A stretch of 64,000 bases of DNA, taken from Polyangium sp. 6x1 (GTDB lineage Bacteria; Myxococcota_A; Polyangia; Polyangiales; Polyangiaceae). A program made the position numbers and the translations under genes. Below the pieces are notes generated by a model. The model was not told the DNA's origin and did no database searches. It saw nothing but the letters and a program-made list of their open reading frames with translations. Within the stretch, counting starts at the first letter, position 1. Each line of letters starts with the position of its first letter. Of this stretch, positions 37,918 to 45,176 are shown piece after piece. The DNA is taken from NCBI RefSeq assembly GCF_029946515.1, contig NZ_JARZHH010000001.1:124001-188000 (forward strand). Reading direction: 5' to 3'.

Positions 37918-39078
37918 TTAGAGTTTGATGTCGCTCTTCCGACCGCTATGAACTGTTGAGTATCCCAGGGTTCCAGCGACCTTCAACCGATGACTTCCGT
38001 TCTGGGGAACCCACTCCGTAGTGGAGGCGTCGGCCCAGATCGCAAGGCCGGTGTCGAGGTTCCAGTGCCGTCGTAGCATGGGGCAGATCTTCTTCTCTGG
38101 TGTAAGTTGAGGGTCGCCGAAGTCTCGTTGCTCCGCCCGCATGTACGTATCGACCTCCATCCACAGCGCGTGCGTTCTAGTTATCGCCTCGTCAAGATAC
38201 ACATCAAATAGCCCCTTGCTCCGCAAGGCGCCCCCCTTGTCGTAGCTTCCTCCCTGCACGAGTTGGGGACAGTCGTTCATTGTCTTTGCAGACGGCATTG
38301 TTCCATTATAATAGTTCTTGACATCGATCAGCCAATTCCCGTTCGTAAAGAACTGGTACTTCCACTTCTCTAGATTGGTGCTATAGTTTCGCTCGAATTG
38401 ATAAAATCCACGTGCGTTGCGAAGCAAGAACCACTCGTTCGCATGGGCGGAGTTTAGGTAGTAACTGCTTGCAGCGACGGCGATGTTGACGTTTTCCCAG
38501 TCTTGTCCGAATTTCTCCAGTCCAACGAATCGCTTGTGTAGAACATAAGAATCTTGGTACTGTTCAAGGGTGTTGTGGAAACGCCAGATGTTTTTGGTAT
38601 TGACGCCACGGGCGTCCTCGAACAGCTTCTCGTTGTCGGGGTACGCCCGGACAATGCTATTTACGTAGGGGTGCACAGTGATGTCCGCGGCGATGTGGCT
38701 GATGTGGCCGATGCAGTAAGCAAATTGCATCAACAAATCTGGTCTTTTGCCACCCACCACTGCGGCGTAGCTCTTCTTTATGTCCCGAAGGCACCAAAGC
38801 ATGTATAGACTGGGCTTGTTGTAGTGCATGAGGTCAGCTATGAACTGCCCCTTGTTCGTGTCCTCGAGGTAGAAAAGGTCCGGTCCGCAGGACCCAAGGT
38901 AGCTGGCCCCCGCAAATCTACACGCATCGTCTTTGGTATAGCGCCCGTGATCGTTCCTTCGAGCGTGCTCAACAGCCTTTGCATTACTGGACTGAATCTG
39001 GCTGAAGAGTGGTGAGCTGCCAACAAATGACTCGAGTGCCTTATATAGCACGTATGTGTGAGTTGTCAGTCCCGGCAT
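37918..39078 (-). CDS. Zinc-dependent phospholipase C-like protein, candidate T6SS effector
   Basis: 386 aa from ATG 39078 (MPGLTTHTYVLY); an upstream ATG at 39144 would overlap the preceding gene by 50 bases. The N-terminal ~170 residues carry the hallmark of zinc-dependent phospholipases C: Gly-x-x-His-x-x-His-x-x-x-Asp-x-x-x-His-Pro in YCIGHISHIAADITVHPYVN, plus an early His (TTH) and CGPDLFYLED for metal binding. The C-terminal half is unrecognised. It is the last gene of the VgrG/PAAR operon, has no signal peptide and has GC of about 50% on sampled lines. Those traits fit an acquired membrane-attacking T6SS cargo. No obvious immunity protein with a signal peptide is adjacent. Confidence 0.8.
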   Translation of the reverse strand: MPGLTTHTYVLYKALESFVGSSPLFSQIQSSNAKAVEHARRNDHGRYTKDDACRFAGASYLGSCGPDLFYLEDTNKGQFIADLMHYNKPSLYMLWCLRDIKKSYAAVVGGKRPDLLMQFAYCIGHISHIAADITVHPYVNSIVRAYPDNEKLFEDARGVNTKNIWRFHNTLEQYQDSYVLHKRFVGLEKFGQDWENVNIAVAASSYYLNSAHANEWFLLRNARGFYQFERNYSTNLEKWKYQFFTNGNWLIDVKNYYNGTMPSAKTMNDCPQLVQGGSYDKGGALRSKGLFDVYLDEAITRTHALWMEVDTYMRAEQRDFGDPQLTPEKKICPMLRRHWNLDTGLAIWADASTTEWVPQNGSHRLKVAGTLGYSTVHSGRKSDIKL

Positions 39079-39094
39079 GGTTTTGACCCCAATA

Positions 39095-40585
39095 TTAATA
39101 ATGAAGTGAATAGATGTTGATGCGTGAGCGTGGTGCCCGATCATAGCCGTAAACCCGTGGTGCCTCGTTCAACGGCATGACCAGATGCTCCGCGAGCCCA
39201 AGAGGGCCGTCTTGTACGGCTACCGGTGCTACGGCGTGCGTCAACATGAAATCAGGAGCGGGCCTGTAATCCTTCACTACATCTTCGAGCATCAATGTGA
39301 GGCACTCGCCCTCGTCTCTAACGACCTGAACCCGTGTCACGTTGTTGCAAGCCAGGAGAGCTGTAAGCACTCCTTCTCCTAGCACATTGGCTAGGTGAGC
39401 TTTCTTCATCATGACAATGCTATGATCAATCTCCTGGCGCTGGGCGGAATTTAGCTCTAAGGTGCCGAAGATGAGCATGGCTTCATTTTCAGCGGTTTGC
39501 TCAATATCTCGTTTGACGTCGTTCGTCGCATGCTGTGTGAATAGTTGACCGATCATTGCCGCCAGGTCGACACAAGAGCATGATACAATGATCAGTCCCG
39601 GTCGTCGTGACCCGTGGCTTGGACCGGCGAGCATCGCCACTCTCAGACTGTGATTCCAGGTGCATGACGACCACCCTAACTGCAATGAACCGCATATTTG
39701 CAATCTCTTATCGAGCCGGAGTAGCACGCCATTGGCCTCGTCAACAACGTACAAGAAATCTCCCACCGTGACCAAACCAGTTAGGCAGGAATTGCGTGCA
39801 AACGCAACTGGGACTTGCTTTCCGGTCAGCGTATCGATTCGTACGAGGCGGTCTGTTCCAGTGCTCATTATCAATGCGTCAAGTGGCTGGAAGAGCGCGA
39901 GCCACGCCCGATCCTCAAACGGAGGCTCCGGTGGAGGCTCGTTGGGAAAACCAGAGATGGGCCTTCCCGAATTGACGTCAAATGCGTGAACGCGCCCAGA
40001 GGACATCAGTACGAAAAGTTTTTCTTGCGCCGAGTCAAATATGGGCGGATGCGATGCGGGCGATTCTTGAAGACTAATGGGATACCCCTGTCGCTGCTGA
40101 CCGGTACGATCAAAAATACCTATGGCATCGCGCGAACCGGTTCCGATCGTAAAATTATGGCTGAGCAGAAGAATACGATTGAGTCCTGTTTGTGCGCATC
40201 GGACCAGCTGAGGTGGGGCTGCAAGGAGACCATGGATTGGTGTGCGAAGCGGGATGAACTCCGGCTCGGAGCCCGGGATGCGGAAACTTGCGATGCGACC
40301 ATCGAGATCGACGACCAGTAGCTCCGGTGCGCCGTCCATGTCCCAGTCGGCTACGCCCACCTGCGCCGCCGGCGCGACGAGATATGGGCGACGGCGCAAT
40401 GCTGGAAAACCGGGAGCTGGCTCGCCATGAGGTGCGTATACATCGATAGCAGTAAACTTGTTGTGGTCAGCATCTTCTGCCCCACTAACAAACGCGATAA
40501 GCCACGAAACGGACGCGCGGGGGCGCCACACTACCGGCGCTGAAAAAATTGACAGATCGAAGGAAAGTTGAGTGGTAAGACGCAT
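39095..40585 (-). CDS. Beta-propeller-like protein in the T6SS cargo operon
   Basis: 496 aa, no signal peptide. Repeated beta-strand patterns with Asp-rich turns (VGVADWDMDGAPELLVVDLD, LFVLMSSGRVHAFDVNSGRP, LVRIDTLTGKQVPVAFARNS) suggest an FG-GAP/PQQ-type propeller in the first ~330 residues. A helical C-terminal part follows (RQEIDHSIVMMKKAHLANVL). I recognise no family. GC is low, as in its neighbours. It lies between the unknown 278-aa protein gene and the phospholipase-like gene, 37 and 16 bases from them. It may be an effector-binding or immunity partner; the sequence does not decide. Confidence 0.65.
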   Translation of the reverse strand: MRLTTQLSFDLSIFSAPVVWRPRASVSWLIAFVSGAEDADHNKFTAIDVYAPHGEPAPGFPALRRRPYLVAPAAQVGVADWDMDGAPELLVVDLDGRIASFRIPGSEPEFIPLRTPIHGLLAAPPQLVRCAQTGLNRILLLSHNFTIGTGSRDAIGIFDRTGQQRQGYPISLQESPASHPPIFDSAQEKLFVLMSSGRVHAFDVNSGRPISGFPNEPPPEPPFEDRAWLALFQPLDALIMSTGTDRLVRIDTLTGKQVPVAFARNSCLTGLVTVGDFLYVVDEANGVLLRLDKRLQICGSLQLGWSSCTWNHSLRVAMLAGPSHGSRRPGLIIVSCSCVDLAAMIGQLFTQHATNDVKRDIEQTAENEAMLIFGTLELNSAQRQEIDHSIVMMKKAHLANVLGEGVLTALLACNNVTRVQVVRDEGECLTLMLEDVVKDYRPAPDFMLTHAVAPVAVQDGPLGLAEHLVMPLNEAPRVYGYDRAPRSRINIYSLHY

Positions 40586-40622
40586 GACCTGTGCCCTTGT
40601 ACACTACGATAGTTAGCCGCCG

Positions 40623-41459
40623 CTAAGGATAGATGCGATCACCGTCGCAGTGAACCTCCGATACGTAAAAATAGCCGCCGGACTCCTCGATAAGTATGTG
40701 AACCTGATGGACGCCCGGAATAAGTGGCATTGCGGTACATTCCGCATCTGTGTACTGAGCTTTGGTTATGAGTTTTGCGGATTCGTACTCCTGCGGGGGC
40801 AGCACCAAGGGCACAATAACCCCGTCCACAATTGGGTAGATCCCAAGTGTCCCATTGAGCTTCATCTTTACGTAAGTGTGGACATTGGTGCCGAACTTTT
40901 CGGTCGCCAGTGGCCCGGTCGATCGTTCTAGATCTGAATATCTGAACTCAGAACTGGCGCCAATTCGAGGCGTAAAGGTGTGTGTGCGATTTACGTGTAC
41001 TGCCAGCCCGCACCCTAGATTGTTGTTGAATGCCGAATCCGAACTCCATAACTGGGCGCGATAGCCAAGTCCTTCCTCGGATCGCTCCAAGGAAGAGATC
41101 GTTGAAAGGCCTAGCTCGAAGCGACCGGCTGCAGACGCAGATTCGCCTATTCCGTAAATTTCAAAAAGCGACAGTGGCTCTGGCAGTATTTTCACTATGG
41201 GATGTGGCTTGTATGGCCCACTCGTCGTTTTTTTATGGAACGTTTCTACATTTTTAGGATGAGGCGGCACATGAAAGACCCCAAGAGCTAGAGACGTAGT
41301 GCGCCCTTCGACTGGATACTGCTCCAGTCTAAACCATATCCCCAAGTGGATGGGCTTGATAGGCTTGCACGTCTGTGTAACACCCCAAGCGCTCTGTTCA
41401 TTTGAGCACTGCCGATCCACGCTTTCTTCGGCTGCCTGGAGTTTGTCATGCTTGCTCAC
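40623..41459 (-). CDS. Unknown protein in the T6SS cargo operon
   Basis: 278 aa. No signal peptide or membrane helix; composition suggests a beta-rich soluble protein (IHLGIWFRLEQYPVEGRTTS, GLAVHVNRTHTFTPRIGASS). A C-terminal stretch (VHILIEESGGYFYVSEVHCD) looks like paired strands. No family recognised. Its start overlaps the previous stop by four bases (ATGA at 41456-41459), so translation is coupled. GC is low like that of the flanking genes. Confidence 0.65.
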   Translation of the reverse strand: MSKHDKLQAAEESVDRQCSNEQSAWGVTQTCKPIKPIHLGIWFRLEQYPVEGRTTSLALGVFHVPPHPKNVETFHKKTTSGPYKPHPIVKILPEPLSLFEIYGIGESASAAGRFELGLSTISSLERSEEGLGYRAQLWSSDSAFNNNLGCGLAVHVNRTHTFTPRIGASSEFRYSDLERSTGPLATEKFGTNVHTYVKMKLNGTLGIYPIVDGVIVPLVLPPQEYESAKLITKAQYTDAECTAMPLIPGVHQVHILIEESGGYFYVSEVHCDGDRIYP

Positions 41460-41836
41460 GTAGGCCCTTCCTCCCCGCTCACTCTTGTGTGTTCTCTGAA
41501 CCCTGTTCGCACTTCAAGCCATAGACGGCTCAGGCGGACTCCCGGGGGCAGATCGAGGCGACCGAGGTGCTCCATAGCCCAGGATGCACGGTCGAACATA
41601 GTGTCCTCGAATGCGAATACAAGGTGCACGAATCGCGCAACATCATATTCAGTTTGAAGCCCGTGCTCCAATGCTCGTTTGCTCGCCTGCTCTATAATCG
41701 TATTAATATCTCGGTTGCTCAGGCGGGCGCACTCCTCTACCCAGATCTCCACGACCTGCATGCTTATTTTGCTGATGAATGACGCGTGCACCGCTTCGCC
41801 GAAGCATGCGCTTTGGCTCCGCCTAATTACCAACAT
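41456..41836 (-). CDS. Small helical VgrG-adjacent protein
   Basis: 126 aa, starting 28 bases after VgrG1. Helical pattern with EHGLQTEYDVARFVHLVFAF and MFDRASWAMEHLGRLDLPPG. This recalls small proteins often found between VgrG and effector genes in other T6SS clusters (pattern 'A-x-x-G-I/L-x-x-E-x-D-V-x-R-F'), a resemblance from memory without a family name I can give. It may help load or cap the cargo. The stop overlaps the next start. Confidence 0.6.
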   Translation of the reverse strand: MLVIRRSQSACFGEAVHASFISKISMQVVEIWVEECARLSNRDINTIIEQASKRALEHGLQTEYDVARFVHLVFAFEDTMFDRASWAMEHLGRLDLPPGVRLSRLWLEVRTGFREHTRVSGEEGPT

Positions 41837-41864
41837 TTGCGTGTTCCTCGCTGCTCACCGCATA

Positions 41865-43931
41865 CTATGAACCTTGGTCCCAGGCCTCCGGCTCCTCCGG
41901 CTCCTCCAGCTCCTCCGGCCCCTCCGGCTTACTCCCCTTCCCCTTCCCCGGCGTCCCAGAGACATTGATCTTCACCTTCGTCCCCTGAATCGTCACCCCA
42001 TTCCCATCGAACCGCAAAAACCCGCCAGGCCCCCTCAGCGTAAACGCCTCCCCGGCCTCCCCAACATACTCCTCCCCCGTGAGGTAATGCGCCTCCTTCC
42101 CCACCCGCAGCGCATACCCCCCTTCCACCTTCTCCTGCCGCTCCTCCACCACCGTCAGCGATTGCTTCCCGTCGATCTGCTCCCCGCGGTCCCCCTTCAC
42201 CTCGAGGCTCACATCGACGTCGACCCGCTCCCGCTTCTTCTTCTTCGTGACCCCGTCCGCATCTTTCCCCACCCACCGCTTCCGAAACCCGTCCGTATGC
42301 TCCTGCTCGTTCCTCTTCACGAGCTTCTGCCGGTCATGCACCACCGTCGCAAATTCGTCATTCTTGACCAGCCGCGTCCGATCCTTCTCGGCCTGCTGCC
42401 AGACGAGCTCCTTCTTCGCGAGATCCTCGAACATGACCTCGTTGAACCCACCCGACCCGAGCGACGAATCACTCTTCCACGTGCTGCGCGTCTTGTGCTC
42501 CGGCAGCCGATACGGCACCTGCTGCACCGCATTGTACACACGCCCCATCACGAACGGCAGATCCGGATCCCCCTCGGCAAACCCAACCAGCACCTCCTGC
42601 CCGATCCGAGGCAGCACGACCATCCCATACCCCATCCCGCCCCAGCCCTGATTCACGCGGATCCAGCACGAGCTATCGTCGTCCTTCTTCCCCTCTCGAT
42701 CCCAGGGGAATTGCACCCTCACCCGGCCAAACTCGTCCGTGTGAATCTCCTGCCCCTTCGGCCCCACGACCGTCGCACTCTGCAACCCATGCACGATCGG
42801 CTTCGGCGTCCTGCGCGGCGGGCGATACGGCACATCGGCAAACACCGCGTGCCCCGACAGCGTCCACTCGCCCTCCGCCGTGCCCTCGAACGTCGTCTCC
42901 AGCACGAGCAGCTTCCGACCCACCGAAAGCTCGGCGTGTGGATGCCGATCCATCGAGAAGATCACGCCCGGCGCGAGGTCGAACGTATTCGCCTCGAACG
43001 ACGCCCCCCGCACCCCCACGCGCTCCGCGTGCAGCGACCGCTCCACGAGCTCCTTGCCATACTTCTCATCGTGCCGCGCGACCCCCTTGTCGTCGGCCAC
43101 CGGCGTCCCCCCGCCCTTACCTGTCTCGACGAGGAACCCGCCCTGATCAAAATGGTACTGCTCGTTCCGATCCTCGAACCCACCCGCCTGCGGCGCCTCG
43201 CCGAATAGCGCAAAATCCGGGTTCCGGAATTCATGGTCGCGCACCGCATACGCGCCAGGTCGCACGTCACGCGCGAATCGCACGGCCGTCACGTACTCCT
43301 GCTCGGCGGACTGCCCCGGATGATCCACGTACCGGATCGGCTGACCCGACCGGACGGGACTCGTCTCCAACCGATCGCAGAACGTCAGCTTACCGCCCTG
43401 ATCCTCCGGAAACGTGAATGCAATCCCCGCCTCCTCCAGGAGCCGGCTGAAGAAGTGGTAATCCGTCTCCCCGTACTGGACCTTGTATTCGAGCTTCGGG
43501 TACTTCGCCCGATCGATCTTCCACACCTTGTCGATCGACCACTCGGCGAGGACCTCGTCGACGATGTCAGGAATCGATACGTGCTGAAATATGCGATTCC
43601 CCCGCCGCTGCCCAAGCCGGAACAGCTCAGGCACGATCCGCACGTGATATGTGGACAACCCCTTCTGGCCGGCTGCGGGTTGAAGCGCGTGGACCTGCTC
43701 GGCATCGACGACAATGCCCTTCCACGTGCGCCCCCCCAAGCCCGCGACGTGCACGTACCCCGGTACCGACCGAAGGGTCGCTGGCTGGTCCAGAATCGCA
43801 CCGAGGTCGAAGCTGGGATCCGGAGAGCGCCCCCAGATCGAGATGGTGAACAACGACGAAACGGCCTCCCGCACGACGAAGCGCCGCACCGATAGCTCGC
43901 CGGAGGCCAGAGACAGCTCAAGGATGGCCAT
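41865..43931 (-). CDS. vgrG: T6SS spike protein VgrG (copy 1)
   Basis: 688 aa TssI/VgrG. The gp27-like N-terminal part (~1-380; VRRFVVREAVSSLFTISIWG, KYPKLEYKVQYGETDYHFFS, SRLLEEAGIAFTFPED) is followed by the gp5-like OB fold (GPKGQEIHTDEFGRVRVQFP, WDREGKKDDDSS, WIRVNQGWGG) and a repetitive needle region (KNDEFATVVHDRQKLVKRNE). No extra effector domain is fused; the tail ends in a Pro/Glu-rich stretch. Its ATG overlaps the end of the FHA-DUF4123 adaptor gene by 14 bases. The core is very similar to VgrG2, including a ~48-base identical DNA stretch. Confidence 0.95.
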   Translation of the reverse strand: MAILELSLASGELSVRRFVVREAVSSLFTISIWGRSPDPSFDLGAILDQPATLRSVPGYVHVAGLGGRTWKGIVVDAEQVHALQPAAGQKGLSTYHVRIVPELFRLGQRRGNRIFQHVSIPDIVDEVLAEWSIDKVWKIDRAKYPKLEYKVQYGETDYHFFSRLLEEAGIAFTFPEDQGGKLTFCDRLETSPVRSGQPIRYVDHPGQSAEQEYVTAVRFARDVRPGAYAVRDHEFRNPDFALFGEAPQAGGFEDRNEQYHFDQGGFLVETGKGGGTPVADDKGVARHDEKYGKELVERSLHAERVGVRGASFEANTFDLAPGVIFSMDRHPHAELSVGRKLLVLETTFEGTAEGEWTLSGHAVFADVPYRPPRRTPKPIVHGLQSATVVGPKGQEIHTDEFGRVRVQFPWDREGKKDDDSSCWIRVNQGWGGMGYGMVVLPRIGQEVLVGFAEGDPDLPFVMGRVYNAVQQVPYRLPEHKTRSTWKSDSSLGSGGFNEVMFEDLAKKELVWQQAEKDRTRLVKNDEFATVVHDRQKLVKRNEQEHTDGFRKRWVGKDADGVTKKKKRERVDVDVSLEVKGDRGEQIDGKQSLTVVEERQEKVEGGYALRVGKEAHYLTGEEYVGEAGEAFTLRGPGGFLRFDGNGVTIQGTKVKINVSGTPGKGKGSKPEGPEELEEPEEPEAWDQGS

Positions 43932-44805
43932 CGACGCCGCTCCTCACATGCTCGATGTCCCCGTCCTCTTGCTCGAGGTACCACGAGCGCGCCCGGCCGA
44001 ACAGCTCCGCCCGCTGCCCCTCCTCACACGAATCCCAGAACACCCTCATCACCCCTGGATCATAAAACCTAAAATAAACCCGCTCCCCCGACTCCTCCAG
44101 CTCCACCATCAGAAACCGCCGCCAATGCCGCCGCACCTCGACAAACCGCGCCTCACTCGTGCACCAGATCCCCCACCGCCTCCCCCACCCCTCCAGGACG
44201 AGCTTGTCGAGCAGCCCCGAATCCTCCCGCATCGGCCCCACCAGATACGGCGCGACCTCCTCCAGCGTCTCCCCCTCGACGCCGTCGTACAGCGACCGAT
44301 GCGGCTCCACGTGCTCCCTCATCAATTCCAAAATACGATCATCCCGCGCCGCATCCACCACCGCATAAAGCTTCTCCCGCTCCGCCACCCCCCGCAGCTC
44401 CTCGAGCGCCTTCTCCGCCGCCTCCCGCCGCTTCCGCTCCGCCCGCGCCGCCTCCCGATCCTCCTCGTCGATCTCGTCCTCCGGCGCAGGCGTCTTCCCC
44501 TCGACGTACACCATGAAATCCGTCTCTCCCGCCTGAATCCACCCCCCATGCGGGATCTCCTCCTCCCCCTCGATCGCCTTTCCCCCGAGCATCGTCCCCT
44601 TGATGCTCCCGAGATCCCTCACGACCGCCCGCGCCCCATCCCACCCGACCTCGAAATGGAGCCGCGACATCTCGCCATCATTCTCGACCACGAAATCCGC
44701 GCCCGCCATCCGCCCCACGCGCGCCGTTTGCCCCGACCTCAGCACGATCTTCGTGCCCGCGAGCTTCCCCCACCGAACCTCCACGATGAGCCGCGGCGCT
44801 GTCAC
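43918..44805 (-). CDS. FHA-DUF4123 fusion: phosphothreonine-binding T6SS effector adaptor
   Basis: 295 aa from the GTG at 44805, which overlaps the PAAR stop (GTGA); a start at 44931 would add 42 residues antisense-like in composition. Residues ~4-103 form an FHA domain (LIVEVRWGKLAGTKIVLRSG, ARVGRMAGAD, MSRLHFEV, LGSIKGTMLGG). A Glu/Arg-rich helical linker (~105-145) follows. Residues ~147-270 fit DUF4123, the Tap/TEC adaptor domain that loads effectors on VgrG (LYAVVDAARDDRILELMREH, WGIWCTSEARFVEVRRHWRR, VYFRFYDPGVMRVFWDSCEE). It lies between PAAR and VgrG1, the usual place of DUF4123 adaptors. The FHA part implies that loading depends on Thr phosphorylation by one of the nearby kinases. 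Confidence 0.88.
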   Translation of the reverse strand: MTAPRLIVEVRWGKLAGTKIVLRSGQTARVGRMAGADFVVENDGEMSRLHFEVGWDGARAVVRDLGSIKGTMLGGKAIEGEEEIPHGGWIQAGETDFMVYVEGKTPAPEDEIDEEDREAARAERKRREAAEKALEELRGVAEREKLYAVVDAARDDRILELMREHVEPHRSLYDGVEGETLEEVAPYLVGPMREDSGLLDKLVLEGWGRRWGIWCTSEARFVEVRRHWRRFLMVELEESGERVYFRFYDPGVMRVFWDSCEEGQRAELFGRARSWYLEQEDGDIEHVRSGVDGHP

Positions 44806-45164
44806 GACTTCCGCCCCCTCTTCCGCCGCTCCTCGCGCTCCTTCTTCTTCCGCTCGCATTCCTCGCAGAACGGTTTGTCCGTGCGCAGAGTATCCATCTG
44901 CGGATTCGACCCAATCAACACCGTCGGACACCCCGAAACGATCCGCCCCCCGTGACTCGTCGGATCCCCTCTCCGCGCCGCATCCTTGTATGCGATGACC
45001 ACCGTCGGTTCACCCATCACGATGGACGCGCCGCAAGCCTCCATGTCCCCGACGCGCGCCTGCCATTGGTAGCCGACGACGACCGTCTCCTCTCCCGTCA
45101 CGATCACGTTCGGTGGGTGCAGCGGGCATGTATGTCGATCCAGAATCCTCGCAGCCGGCGGCAT
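44802..45164 (-). CDS. PAAR-domain T6SS spike tip
   Basis: 120 aa. The PAAR fold covers ~8-90 with the typical repeated Gly/His/Pro pattern (ILDRHTCPLHPPNVIVTGEE, ARVGDMEACGASIVMGEPTV, RRGDPTSHGGRIVSGCPTVL). It should sharpen the VgrG trimer and bind zinc. A short C-terminal tail has a CxxC pair and a strongly basic stretch (FCEECERKKKEREERRKRG), which may dock an adaptor or cargo. The start lies 12 bases after VgrG2; the stop overlaps the next GTG. Confidence 0.93.
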   Translation of the reverse strand: MPPAARILDRHTCPLHPPNVIVTGEETVVVGYQWQARVGDMEACGASIVMGEPTVVIAYKDAARRGDPTSHGGRIVSGCPTVLIGSNPQMDTLRTDKPFCEECERKKKEREERRKRGRKS

Positions 45165-45176
45165 CGCTTCGTCCTC

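Noticed and set aside
43918-44931. Longer start for the FHA-DUF4123 gene at 44931
   Set aside because: It would overlap the PAAR gene by 130 bases; the GTG at 44805 gives a 4-base GTGA overlap and begins directly with the FHA domain.
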